DNA from: Planctomycetaceae bacterium
Lineage (GTDB): Bacteria > Planctomycetota > Planctomycetia > Planctomycetales > Planctomycetaceae
Length of the DNA stretch: 64,000 nt
Assembly (NCBI GenBank): GCA_021732785.1
Contig: JAKFUG010000017.1
Span: 177,352-241,351, forward strand
Direction of reading: 5' to 3'
Both the position numbers and the translations under genes were made by a program. This document shows, in pieces, positions 52,258 through 61,262 of this stretch; position 1 is the stretch's first letter; every line of letters starts with the position of its first letter. The notes under the pieces are model-generated. The model did not search any database. It was not told where the DNA came from and saw only the letters and a program-made list of their open reading frames with translations.

Positions 52258-53565
52258 ATGCGTATCGTGATGATCGGCACCGGCTATGTCGGTTTGGTGA
52301 CCGGAACGTGTCTCGCCGACAGTGGCAATGAAGTCACCTGTGTGGATATCAATCAGGCCAAAATCGATGGTCTGAAAAAGGGCGTGATTCCGATCTATGA
52401 ACCGGGTCTGGAAGAACTCGTCCGTCGTAATTTTCACGCGAAGCGGCTGCAGTTCACGACTGATCTGGCGACGGTGACGAAGACGGCACAGCTCGTGTTT
52501 ATTGCCGTGGGGACGCCGCAGGGCGACGACGGCAACGCCGATCTCTCCGCGCTGTGGGCCGTGGTGGACACGCTCGCGCCGCATCTGCCGACGACGGCGA
52601 TTGTCGTGACGAAAAGCACGGTCCCCGTCGGTACCAACCGCATGGTCTATGACCGGTTGCGGGAGAAAACCGGCCGCGATGTCAGCGTCTGTTCGAACCC
52701 CGAATTCCTCAAAGAAGGCTGTGCGATCGATGACTTCACCAAGCCCGACCGCGTGGTGGTCGGTGTGTTGAAGCCGGACGTCGGCCAGGTGATGCACGAG
52801 TTGTACAAGCCGTTCCTGCGTACCGAACGCCCGTTTCTGACGATGGGTCTCGAAAGCGCCGAGATGACGAAGTACGTTGCCAACTGCATGCTGGCGACGA
52901 AAATCAGTTTCATCAATGAAATGGCGAACTTGTGCGAAGCCGTCGGCGCGGATGTGAACGAAGTCCGCCGCGGAATTGGTCACGATCAACGGATCGGCTT
53001 TCAGTTCCTGTTTCCCGGCGTCGGTTATGGCGGGTCGTGTTTCCCGAAGGATGTGCGGGCGCTGGTTGCCAAGTCGCAATCTCACGGGCTGGTTCCGCGC
53101 ATCCTGCAAGCCGTTGACGATGTGAACAATCAGCAGAAGCACGTGCTTTTCCGTAAGCTGATCGCGCATTTTGGGGAATCGCTCACCGGCCGGAAGTTCG
53201 CAGTGTGGGGCCTGTCGTTCAAACCGCGGACCGACGATATCCGGGAGGCCCCGGCCCTCGTGCTGATCGAGGAACTACTCGCAGCCGGAGCGCAGGTCAT
53301 CGTGCATGATCCCGTCGCGATGGACAATGTCCGTGCGATCTATGGTGATCGCGTGACATTCTGCCCGCATCATTACGATACGCTCGAAGCCGCCGATGCT
53401 TTGGTGATCTGCACCGAATGGCCGGAGTTCCGCAATCCCGATTTCGATTATCTCAAGCACAAATTGAAACAACCGCTGATCTTCGACGGCCGCAATCTCT
53501 GGGAAGCCGCGGCGATGGCGGACCGCGGATTCGAATACTTCGGGATTGGTCTGAAGGGGAAGTGA
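52258..53565 (+). CDS. ugd: UDP-glucose 6-dehydrogenase
   Basis: The product is 435 aa from the ATG at 52258. It makes UDP-glucuronate from UDP-glucose with two NAD. Rossmann start [21 protein letters not shown], then [17 protein letters not shown] and KSTVPVGTN; the central helix is [23 protein letters not shown], and the catalytic Cys lies in [16 protein letters not shown]. The C-terminal half [18 protein letters not shown] is also standard. Its product is used by the epimerase upstream and the decarboxylase downstream. A heptad repeat directly before the ATG leaves little room for a ribosome-binding site. Confidence 0.97.
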   Translation: MRIVMIGTGYVGLVTGTCLADSGNEVTCVDINQAKIDGLKKGVIPIYEPGLEELVRRNFHAKRLQFTTDLATVTKTAQLVFIAVGTPQGDDGNADLSALWAVVDTLAPHLPTTAIVVTKSTVPVGTNRMVYDRLREKTGRDVSVCSNPEFLKEGCAIDDFTKPDRVVVGVLKPDVGQVMHELYKPFLRTERPFLTMGLESAEMTKYVANCMLATKISFINEMANLCEAVGADVNEVRRGIGHDQRIGFQFLFPGVGYGGSCFPKDVRALVAKSQSHGLVPRILQAVDDVNNQQKHVLFRKLIAHFGESLTGRKFAVWGLSFKPRTDDIREAPALVLIEELLAAGAQVIVHDPVAMDNVRAIYGDRVTFCPHHYDTLEAADALVICTEWPEFRNPDFDYLKHKLKQPLIFDGRNLWEAAAMADRGFEYFGIGLKGK

Positions 53566-53675
53566 TGAGACATAAGTGATGATTGATGAGGCGGACGGTG
53601 GCCTCTCGATCAAACATCCGTATCGCTTGAGATTGTTTTACTCATCACTCAGCATTCATCACTTAGCACTCGGAT
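53562..53675. repeat. Heptad repeat pair (STRR-like), locus 6
   Basis: Left units (GTGATGA, GACATAA, TTGATGA) start within the ugd stop codon at 53562; right units (CTCATCA, CTCAGCA, TTCATCA, CTTAGCA) run 53641-53675 and end at the base before the next ATG. The two runs are imperfect inverses of each other. Confidence 0.88.
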
Positions 53676-54653
53676 ATGTTCATGCGTAACATTCTCGTCA
53701 CCGGCGGTGCAGGTTTTCTCGGCAGCCATTTGTGTGAGCGGTTGCTCGATCGCGGTGATAATGTCATTTGCGTTGATAATTTCTTCACCGGGCGGAAGGA
53801 CAATATCCTGCCGCTGATCGGCAATCCGCGGTTTGAAGTGGTCCGGCACGACATCGTCCATCCGTTCTTTCTTGAAGTGGACCAGATCTACAATCTCGCG
53901 TGCCCGGCGTCCCCGATTGCGTATCAGTACAACCCGATCAAGACGATCAAGACGTCGACGGTCGGCGTGGTGAACGTCCTCGGTCTCGCGAAGCGGTGTC
54001 GGGCACGGGTGTTACAGGCGTCGACATCGGAGGTGTATGGCGATCCGGAAGTCCATCCGCAGACGGAAGATTACTGGGGGCACGTCAATCCGCTGGGGCC
54101 GCGGAGTTGTTACGACGAAGGCAAGCGCGTCGCCGAATCGCTGTGCATGAATTATCACCACGCCCACGGTCTGGAAGTCCGCATCATCCGCATCTTCAAC
54201 ACGTATGGCCCGCGGATGGACCCCAACGACGGTCGTGTGATTTCCAATTTCCTCACGCAATCGATGCAGGGCGAACCCCTCACCGTGTACGGTGACGGCA
54301 CCCAAACGCGGTCGTTCTGTTATGTCGACGACCTCATCCGGGGCATGATCGCGCTGATGGATCAGGACGAAGAAACCGGCCCGATCAACATCGGCAATCC
54401 GGGCGAATACACGATGCTGGAACTCGCCGAGCAGGTGCTCAACCTCACGGGTTCGAAGTCCGAGATCCAGTTTGTCCCGTTGCCGAAAGACGATCCGAAG
54501 CAGCGTTGTCCGGACATCACCCGCGCGAAGAATCTGCTGGGCTGGACGCCGGAAGTCGATCTCGTTACCGGGCTGACCAAGACCGTCGCCTACTATCGCG
54601 ACTGGCAGGCCCGCGGCGGTGTGCGACAGTCGAAGTATCGGCGTGAAGGATGA
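53676..54653 (+). CDS. UDP-glucuronate decarboxylase (UDP-xylose synthase)
   Basis: The product is 325 aa. It converts UDP-glucuronate to UDP-xylose. The NAD loop is [18 protein letters not shown], followed by [18 protein letters not shown], both diagnostic of the UXS/decarboxylase group. The catalytic residues appear in [14 protein letters not shown] and YDEGKRVAE, with [22 protein letters not shown] after. Start choice: 53676 or the ATG two codons later at 53682. Together with ugd and the 4-epimerase, this gives UDP-xylose and UDP-galacturonate from one precursor. It likely supplies surface polysaccharide; no glycosyltransferases are in the window. Confidence 0.95.
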   Translation: MFMRNILVTGGAGFLGSHLCERLLDRGDNVICVDNFFTGRKDNILPLIGNPRFEVVRHDIVHPFFLEVDQIYNLACPASPIAYQYNPIKTIKTSTVGVVNVLGLAKRCRARVLQASTSEVYGDPEVHPQTEDYWGHVNPLGPRSCYDEGKRVAESLCMNYHHAHGLEVRIIRIFNTYGPRMDPNDGRVISNFLTQSMQGEPLTVYGDGTQTRSFCYVDDLIRGMIALMDQDEETGPINIGNPGEYTMLELAEQVLNLTGSKSEIQFVPLPKDDPKQRCPDITRAKNLLGWTPEVDLVTGLTKTVAYYRDWQARGGVRQSKYRREG

Positions 54654-54661
54654 AGATGCGT

Positions 54662-54825
54662 CAAGTGCCAAGTGCCAAGCGTCAAGTGCTAAGAGTCAAG
54701 TGTCTAGTGCCGGAGGAACGCTCCCACGCAGACCGTGGGCCACGGGCTTGATGCTCGTCTCTGAATGGTGACTGTGATTGATCTTCCCTCCGGCACTTGA
54801 CACTTGACCCTCAGCACTTGGCCTT
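54662..54825. repeat. Heptad inverted repeat (STRR-like), locus 7, upstream of rmlA
   Basis: The left side has seven consecutive 7-mers of the type CAAGTGC (54662-54710); the right side (54787-54825) is almost identical to the arm before mutM (4674-4711). Arms 54683-54716 and 54787-54820 pair at 31 of 34 positions. Two loci 50 kb apart thus share the same repeat word, here 13-20 bases before the rmlA ATG. Confidence 0.92.
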
Positions 54826-54837
54826 TGAGACCCCAAC

Positions 54838-55719
<882 letters not shown>

Positions 55720-55731
55720 GCACGCGGTGCG

Positions 55732-56175
55732 TTAGCAGGGGATGAGTTCGCGAGTCGTGACGTGATGCGGGGCGATGTTCGAAGCACTCGCATCGACGCG
55801 ATGGGTCACCATCCATTGCACCAACGAGCGCCGGTGGACGACGCCCAACAGTCGGCCGTCGCGCAACACCGGGACGCGGGAAAGGCTGGCATCGCGGCAC
55901 AGTTTCACGGCGTCGCCAATGGTATCTTCCGTGGTGAGCGTTTCCGGGCGGCGGCTCATCCACTCTTCGACCGTGGATTCCGTGGCCCGACCGGTGAGTT
56001 CCGCCTTCAGCAGGCTGTGATCGGTGACGATGCCGAGGAACTGATCATCGGCGTTCACCACGAAGAGGTGATCGATTTCTCGATCGGCCATTGCTTGCAT
56101 GGCTTCCGCGACGGTCATTTCCGGGCGGACGGTCAGCGTGGTCCACGAGATCACAGGATACAGCGACGTCTGCAT
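55732..56175 (-). CDS. Tandem CBS domain protein
   Basis: The product is 147 aa. It has two CBS domains: the first (about residues 12-62) with MTVAEAMQAMADREIDHLFVVNADDQFLGIVTDHSLL, the second (about 70-122) with TIGDAVKLCRDASLSRVPVLRDGRLLGVVHRRSLV. CBS pairs bind adenine nucleotides (AMP, ATP, S-adenosyl-methionine) and act as sensors; free-standing ones often regulate a partner enzyme. A Cys-ended tail follows. The partner is not evident; it is convergent with rmlA. The gene is preceded by AGAGAAG. Confidence 0.9.
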   Translation of the reverse strand: MQTSLYPVISWTTLTVRPEMTVAEAMQAMADREIDHLFVVNADDQFLGIVTDHSLLKAELTGRATESTVEEWMSRRPETLTTEDTIGDAVKLCRDASLSRVPVLRDGRLLGVVHRRSLVQWMVTHRVDASASNIAPHHVTTRELIPC

Positions 56176-56329
56176 GGCAACCGCTTCTCTACGGAATCAA
56201 CGGGTTCGCCCCGTGAAGCGTAGGTTGCGTTTTCGCATCGCGATGGAGAAATCCGATGGATTGAGTGGGATCGGCGCGGGGCGCGTAACCGCACAGCGAG
56301 AATCCACGCGGAAAGTCCATTTGCCGTCG

Positions 56330-57508
56330 TTACGGTTTGTGGCCGTTGGTCGCCGGGACGATCAGAATTCCGGGGACTTCGACCGGCGTCCCTTTGACGG
56401 TGATGGGAACTTTCGGCCAATCGGTACACGGCGTGATCCATTCCGCTCCGCGATCGGTGGCGAGCACGGTTTCGCCCATCCCCACCATGTCGACCGACGG
56501 GTGCCAGTAAATCGGCACTCCCGGAAAGAGACGGAACTCGCTCGTCGGCATCAGCGGCACGGCACCGTATTCAAATTCGACAATGTCGGCCTGTTCCGCA
56601 AGCCGCCATTCCTCGCCCGCACCGCACTTCTCATAAATCCGTTTCACCCGCTGCCAGACTTCAAACAATTCCCAGCCGGACTGCGAGAAAAACATCCCCG
56701 TCGCGGTGACGAGCGCGGCTTTTTCGTAGGCTTCGAGAATGTCCGACGAAGGATCGCCGATGGTGACCGTTCGCGCGGCTCCGACGTACAGGCCCTGGGA
56801 ACGCGCCACCGCCGAAATCGTGCAGTATTTCTGCACCGGCGTATCGGAATACGTCCACTGACGGAAGCGGCGACCGCGGCCGTCACCCCAGATTTGCAAC
56901 CGTTCCGGCGTCACACCGTGGCGAATCAGCCGGTGCGACAATTCCCCGGCAATGTCCGCTTCGGTTCGCCCCGCGATCAATCCGCGGCCGGTCGCCTCGA
57001 CGGCATGCGCCACCAGTCGTCCCGCCTGGCGAACCCGGCTGATATCGAATTCGCTGAGCGGCAGTCGCATCCCCTGCACATGCAGGCCAACATCCACCGT
57101 CCCGGCGAGACAGCCGTCACTGGCCACTTTGCGGCCCCGGCACAAATCCGCCAGCATCGACGTCCGCGGTTCGGTCCACGACCGTTCTTTCAACTGGAAA
57201 CCGAGCCCCGCGGCCAGGTGTTCGCAGTATTGGGTCGTTTCCGCATTGTTGCAGACGATGACGCGTGCGTCGGGCGTCACGAACAACGAGGCGGTGGTAC
57301 TCGCGCCGCAACGGACGGGGTGTTCGCTGGCGGTTAACCAGGCAATATTTGCCGGGTTCTGCAGCAGCAGCGCGGAATAACCTTCATCGCGAAGAAACGT
57401 CCCGATGGCCTGATGCCGGCGGGCGACTTCCGTCATGCGTTCCAGGTCGATGGTGGCAAATTCGGCCGACGACAGCGGGGCGGAATGTTCCAACGTCACC
57501 AAGGCCAT
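56330..57508 (-). CDS. M24 (aminopeptidase P) homologue lacking metal ligands
   Basis: The product is 392 aa; the ATG at 57508 has GAGGAA upstream and is preferred to the one at 57556. It shares the M24 creatinase/prolidase plan: an N-terminal domain (LERMTEVARRHQAIGTFLRDEGYSALLLQNPANIAWLTAS) and a pita-bread C-domain starting near VRQAGRLVAHAVEATGRGLIAGRTE. But the residues where the two metal ions bind are changed: the first Asp position reads TISAVA and the second reads YVGAART, where the active family has D-x-G and S-D-x-T-R. Only a Glu near GMGETVL remains obvious. It may have lost catalysis and act as a binding or scaffold protein. Confidence 0.8.
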   Translation of the reverse strand: MALVTLEHSAPLSSAEFATIDLERMTEVARRHQAIGTFLRDEGYSALLLQNPANIAWLTASEHPVRCGASTTASLFVTPDARVIVCNNAETTQYCEHLAAGLGFQLKERSWTEPRTSMLADLCRGRKVASDGCLAGTVDVGLHVQGMRLPLSEFDISRVRQAGRLVAHAVEATGRGLIAGRTEADIAGELSHRLIRHGVTPERLQIWGDGRGRRFRQWTYSDTPVQKYCTISAVARSQGLYVGAARTVTIGDPSSDILEAYEKAALVTATGMFFSQSGWELFEVWQRVKRIYEKCGAGEEWRLAEQADIVEFEYGAVPLMPTSEFRLFPGVPIYWHPSVDMVGMGETVLATDRGAEWITPCTDWPKVPITVKGTPVEVPGILIVPATNGHKP

Positions 57509-57756
57509 CCGGAATTTCCTCGGACAGAACACTGGGGAGTCCCGTTCATCGTCCATGCGACGAACCGGACTCTAGTTAATGGAACGGCAGAAATTGGGAA
57601 AAACAACGACAGGCAAGACGGAAATGAAAGAGTACCATTACACTATAACTCGTTGATGACGACAATTCGCCCCGCATTTGCACAATTTCGCCGCACATTC
57701 GGAAGAATTCGTGGCAATGCGGTCGGTCATCCAGAACACCTGCCGAGTATTCCCTG

Positions 57757-58248
57757 ATGGCGCGGAACGAATCGGATCGCGAAGACCTGTTCGCCGAAGC
57801 GGTGACGCTCGTCCGGCGTGCGGAAGCCGTCCTCGCCAATTCCGTGCCGATTCTTGCGGGAATCAAAACGAACGGCGACGTCTCATTCTACTTCGGGCCC
57901 GATTGTGTTTATCACGTTGACGCTGCGGGCCGTTTCCGGCGGGCGTTCGTCGATGGCTTTTTGTACCGTTCGCGGGGGGATGGTTTGAGCCGTCTGCGTC
58001 GCGACCGAACGGAAACCGAGACGGCGCTGCTGCGAACCGATCTGCCCGATGACGAAGCGATGAGGTTTCTGACCGCGATGCACGATTCGCTGCGCACGTT
58101 GCGCACCGCGATCACTACCGGAACGTGGACCGTGCTCCGTCAACAACCGGCCGATGATCCCCTGCTGGGAGCCGAGATCACCACCATGATCGATACGATT
58201 CTGTCCGCGACGCCGTGGTTGGCCCCCGCATTGGTGGTGCGTCGATGA
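57757..58248 (+). CDS. Unknown protein linked to SDR gene
   Basis: The product is 163 aa. It is rich in Leu, Ala, Arg and Thr, with helices predicted from composition (residues 5-30, 100-140) and a central beta-like stretch (VSFYFGPDCVYHVDAAGRFRRAFVDGFLYRS). No signal or membrane segment. Its stop overlaps the start of the SDR gene by four bases (ATGA), strong evidence of co-translation and shared function. I know no family. The 248-bp gap upstream divides it from the M24 homologue gene in the opposite direction. Confidence 0.65.
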   Translation: MARNESDREDLFAEAVTLVRRAEAVLANSVPILAGIKTNGDVSFYFGPDCVYHVDAAGRFRRAFVDGFLYRSRGDGLSRLRRDRTETETALLRTDLPDDEAMRFLTAMHDSLRTLRTAITTGTWTVLRQQPADDPLLGAEITTMIDTILSATPWLAPALVVRR

Positions 58249-59126
58249 GCCACCGCCTGTTGATTCTCGGTTGCGGTTACCTCGGCGAACGGGTGGCCCA
58301 TGCCTGGCAGGCGCTGGGGCGATCGGTGACTGCCGTCACGCGTTCTGCCGACCGTGCTGCGACATGGCAAGCCCGCGGGTGGACACCGTACCGCGGCGAT
58401 GTTTGCGATCCGATCTCCTTGGCCAACCTCCCGGAAGTCGACACCGTTCTGTTCGCAATCGGTTACGACCGCCAAAGTCCGCACAGTCAGCGCGCGGTGT
58501 ATGTGGACGGTCTTGCCGCGGTGTTAGCCGTGATGAAACCGCGCTGCCGACGATTTTTGTACGTTTCCAGCAGCAGTGTGTACGGTCAACCGGATGGCGA
58601 ATGGGTCGATGAAGATTCACTCTGCGAACCGACACAACCGGGCGGACAACTCTGCCTCGAAGCGGAAGGGCTCGTCCATGCGGCGTTCCCCAATCCCGGT
58701 GCCGCGGTGGTGTTGCGGTTCGCCGGGATTTACGGACCGGGGCGGTTGTTGTCGCGCATCGAAACGCTTCGTGCGGGGCAACCCCTCACCGGGCGACCCG
58801 ATGCGTGGTTGAATCTGATTCATGTCGAGGACGGTGCCGCCGCCGTGATCGCCGCCGCGGATGCCGTCACTCCCTCGGCATGTTATCTCGTGGGCGATGA
58901 CGAACCCGTCCCCCGCGGTGATTACTACCGCCACCTCGCGGCACTCGTCGGTGCCCCCGTTCCCACCTTCGACGAAACCACGCCCGCCAAACGAGGCAGC
59001 GGCGGCCTCAACAAACGCTGCCGCAACACACGTTTGCACGCCGAGTTGTCGTCGACGTTGCGGTTTCCGACGTATCACGACGGACTGGCAAACGCGGTGC
59101 AAGTCCCACCCGAGCCGCGACGGTGA
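58245..59126 (+). CDS. SDR-fold NAD-binding epimerase-like protein
   Basis: The product is 293 aa from the ATG at 58245, which overlaps the previous stop (ATGA). The Rossmann loop is LILGCGYLGERVAHAW (G-x-G-x-x-G). The middle holds YVSSSSVYGQPDGEWVDEDS, the Ser/Tyr motif of extended SDRs, but a plain Y-x-x-x-K does not follow; the helix reads CLEAEGLVH. Such members (YeeZ-type) bind NAD(P) but often lack the usual activity. FAGIYGPGRLLSRIETL gives the substrate-loop equivalent. Possibly a nucleotide-sugar or steroid-like reductase; not resolved. Confidence 0.8.
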   Translation: MSHRLLILGCGYLGERVAHAWQALGRSVTAVTRSADRAATWQARGWTPYRGDVCDPISLANLPEVDTVLFAIGYDRQSPHSQRAVYVDGLAAVLAVMKPRCRRFLYVSSSSVYGQPDGEWVDEDSLCEPTQPGGQLCLEAEGLVHAAFPNPGAAVVLRFAGIYGPGRLLSRIETLRAGQPLTGRPDAWLNLIHVEDGAAAVIAAADAVTPSACYLVGDDEPVPRGDYYRHLAALVGAPVPTFDETTPAKRGSGGLNKRCRNTRLHAELSSTLRFPTYHDGLANAVQVPPEPRR

Positions 59127-59135
59127 CCCCCTCTT

Positions 59136-59210
59136 CCGGCCCGAGGGGCCATTCGTTTGTTGACGTTTTTTTCATCGTCGAAAATGCGAACGGCCGGCCC
59201 GTTGGGCCGG
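59136..59210. repeat. Nested hairpin, family E copy 3 (divergent)
   Basis: Left side CCGGCCCGAGGGGCC-ATTCG (59136-59155) and right side ending GGCCCGTTGGGCCGG (59187-59210) pair imperfectly; the words GGCCATTCGTTT and the GGGCC/GGCCC core link it to the copy at 6155-6204. It lies just after the SDR gene. Confidence 0.65.
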
Positions 59211-59289
59211 AATGCGTTTCACTCTCGTGATGTACCCTGACTCGGCGGTATCATTGACGATGATGATCTCCATCACACAGGAATCCACC

Positions 59290-60765
59290 ATGACATCACC
59301 CCATCCCGCACTTCCGCGTCGTGAGTTCCTTTCGACGCTCGGCCAGGGTTTCGGTGGCCTCGCTCTCGCGGGGATGCTGCAGCGGGATGGGTTGCTCGCG
59401 GCGCAGACGCCGGGCGTGCTCGGCGGGGTATTGCATCATCCGCCGAAAGCGACGCGGGTGGTCCAACTCTTCATGGCGGGGGCGGCGAGCCATGTCGACC
59501 TGTTCGACTACAAACCCGAACTCGAAAAACGGAACGGGCAGCCGTGGGATCCGGGCGAAAAGGTCGAACTCTTTCAGAACGGCCACGGGGCGACGTTTGC
59601 CCCGGCGTGGAAGTTTCAGCCGTATGGGGATTGCGGCAAGCCGCTTAGTGAAGTCGTCGCGCCGCTCGGCCGCGTGGCGGATGACATGGCGTTCATTCAC
59701 AACCTCGTCGGCAAGACCGGCGTGCATAGTTCCGCCACGCTGTTGCAGTCGACCGGGTTTCAACTCCCCGGTTTCCCCGGCATGGGTGCGTGGGTGAGTT
59801 ACGCCCTCGGCAGCCTGAACGACAATCTGCCGACATTCGTTGTGCTGCCCGATCACCGCGGCTTTCCGTCGAACGGCCAGAAGAACTGGGACACGGCGTT
59901 TCTCCCCGCCCAACATCAGGGGACCATCATCCGCCCCGGCAGCGACACTCCGATTGCGGACCTGTTCGCTTACAAGAACGATTACGTCACCGCGGAGAGC
60001 GAACGGGCCGGTCGCAATGTGCTGCAACGGCTCAATGAAAAGTACGTGGCCGAACGGCCCGGTGATAGCCGTCTGGAAGCCCGCATCCGCAGCTATGAAC
60101 TCGCCGCACGGATGCAGCTCGCGGCTCCGGAAGCCCTCGCGATTGATGGCGAACCGGCACACATTCTGAAGATGTATGGTCTCGACAACATCCCCGCCGC
60201 GTGGCCGACGGAAATCAATGCCCCGGAGGAAATCGCCCACTTCGGATTGAAGTGTCTGGTCGCCCGGCGGTTACTCGAACGGGGCGTGCGGTTCATTCAG
60301 ATCTGGTCGGGGAACGATAACAGCTTCCCGCGCCGTAACTGGGATTCCCACGAAGACGTGCCGCGTGATCACGGCCCGCTCGCGCTCGGCATGGCGACCG
60401 GTGCGGCGGCATTGATCGAAGACCTGAAGCAGCGCGGCATGCTCGACGACACGCTGATTCTCTGGACCACCGAGTTCGGCCGCATGCCGTGCGCCCAAGG
60501 GGGAAAAGGCCGCGATCACAACCCGTTCGTCTTCACGAACTGGCTGGCCGGCGGCGGGATCAAAGGGGGCACGACCTTCGGCCCCAGCGACGAATGGGGC
60601 TACAAACCCCTCGACCGCGAGCACCCCACGCAGGTGTATGACATCCACGCGACGATCCTGCATCTCCTCGGCATCGATCACACCCGCGTGACCTTCCGCA
60701 ACAACGGCATCGACCGGCGTCTGACCGATGTGCATGGGCATGTCATTCACGACCTGATGGCGTGA
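59290..60765 (+). CDS. DUF1501 family protein, Tat-exported
   Basis: The product is 491 aa from the ATG at 59290, with AGGAAT as ribosome-binding site; an upstream start at 59212 is in the repeat zone. The leader reads LPRREFLSTLGQGFGGLALAGML, a twin-arginine signal. Family landmarks: RVVQLFMAGAASHVDLFDYKPELEKRNG, FIHNLVGKTGVHSSATLL, FIQIWSGNDN...NWDSHEDVPRDHG, LWTTEFGRMPC and GRDHNPFVFTNWLAGGGIKGG. A Ser-to-Ala change in AGAAS, compared with GGPS in the other two paralogues, marks a difference in the pocket region. Again no DUF1549/1553 partner is present. Confidence 0.93.
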   Translation: MTSPHPALPRREFLSTLGQGFGGLALAGMLQRDGLLAAQTPGVLGGVLHHPPKATRVVQLFMAGAASHVDLFDYKPELEKRNGQPWDPGEKVELFQNGHGATFAPAWKFQPYGDCGKPLSEVVAPLGRVADDMAFIHNLVGKTGVHSSATLLQSTGFQLPGFPGMGAWVSYALGSLNDNLPTFVVLPDHRGFPSNGQKNWDTAFLPAQHQGTIIRPGSDTPIADLFAYKNDYVTAESERAGRNVLQRLNEKYVAERPGDSRLEARIRSYELAARMQLAAPEALAIDGEPAHILKMYGLDNIPAAWPTEINAPEEIAHFGLKCLVARRLLERGVRFIQIWSGNDNSFPRRNWDSHEDVPRDHGPLALGMATGAAALIEDLKQRGMLDDTLILWTTEFGRMPCAQGGKGRDHNPFVFTNWLAGGGIKGGTTFGPSDEWGYKPLDREHPTQVYDIHATILHLLGIDHTRVTFRNNGIDRRLTDVHGHVIHDLMA

Positions 60766-60768
60766 TAT

Positions 60769-60846
60769 GTAGGGTTTGCCGAGGCCGCGAGGCGAACCAG
60801 TCTGCACGACGGAATTGGTTCGCCTCGAAGACTCGGCAAACCCTAC
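60769..60846. terminator. Long hairpin between convergent genes
   Basis: Arms 60769-60799 and 60816-60846 pair at 28 of 31 positions (start GTAGGGTTTGCCGAG), 16-base loop. It fills the 87-bp gap between two convergent genes and may be a member of the hairpin families, with no second copy seen in this window. Confidence 0.85.
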
Positions 60847-60852
60847 TGGAAT

Positions 60853-61254
60853 TCAAGACCGGGTCGCACTGGTTTGCCGTTCCCACCATTCGGGCAAGCG
60901 CGGGTTGATCGTTCGCCAACCGATGCCGTGATACGACGGTTTGCGTATCTCCAGTTGGATGATCAGGCATGTCACGACGAACGACATTCCCGCGGTACTC
61001 GGCCACGGTGGCCGTCCCCATTGGAATGACGCATAGCACAATGTGACGAAAACGGCCGCCCACGCAAGTTCCAGCGGTCGGGCCATACGGAACACATTGC
61101 AGAACAGAAAAAAGTGCGCGACCGTGAAGCCGATGATGAAGGCAATACGGCCGTCAATGGGAATCATCGCGCCACAGCCGATCGCGCCGGCAAGCAGCAC
61201 GACAATATCAATCGCTGAACAACGAAAACCGGGCGAAAATGCGCTGGCAGACAT
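60853..61254 (-). CDS. Small multi-span membrane protein
   Basis: The product is 133 aa from the ATG at 61254. It has at least three hydrophobic stretches (about residues 15-32, 38-58, 62-82) and a basic C-terminus with YHGIGWRTINPRLPEWWERQ. The start lies 8 bp after the stop of the M20 gene, so the two are likely translated together; open sequence upstream of 61254 is overlap with that gene. I know no family. Confidence 0.65.
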   Translation of the reverse strand: MSASAFSPGFRCSAIDIVVLLAGAIGCGAMIPIDGRIAFIIGFTVAHFFLFCNVFRMARPLELAWAAVFVTLCYASFQWGRPPWPSTAGMSFVVTCLIIQLEIRKPSYHGIGWRTINPRLPEWWERQTSATRS

Positions 61255-61262
61255 GATTGGTC

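Noticed and set aside
51640-53169. 509-aa antisense frame across the UDP-sugar genes
   Set aside because: It is the antisense of ugd and the epimerase, whose motifs are unmistakable.
4571-54825. Heptad repeats as a CRISPR array
   Set aside because: The units are 7 bases with no unique spacers of 25-40 bases, and no cas genes are near.
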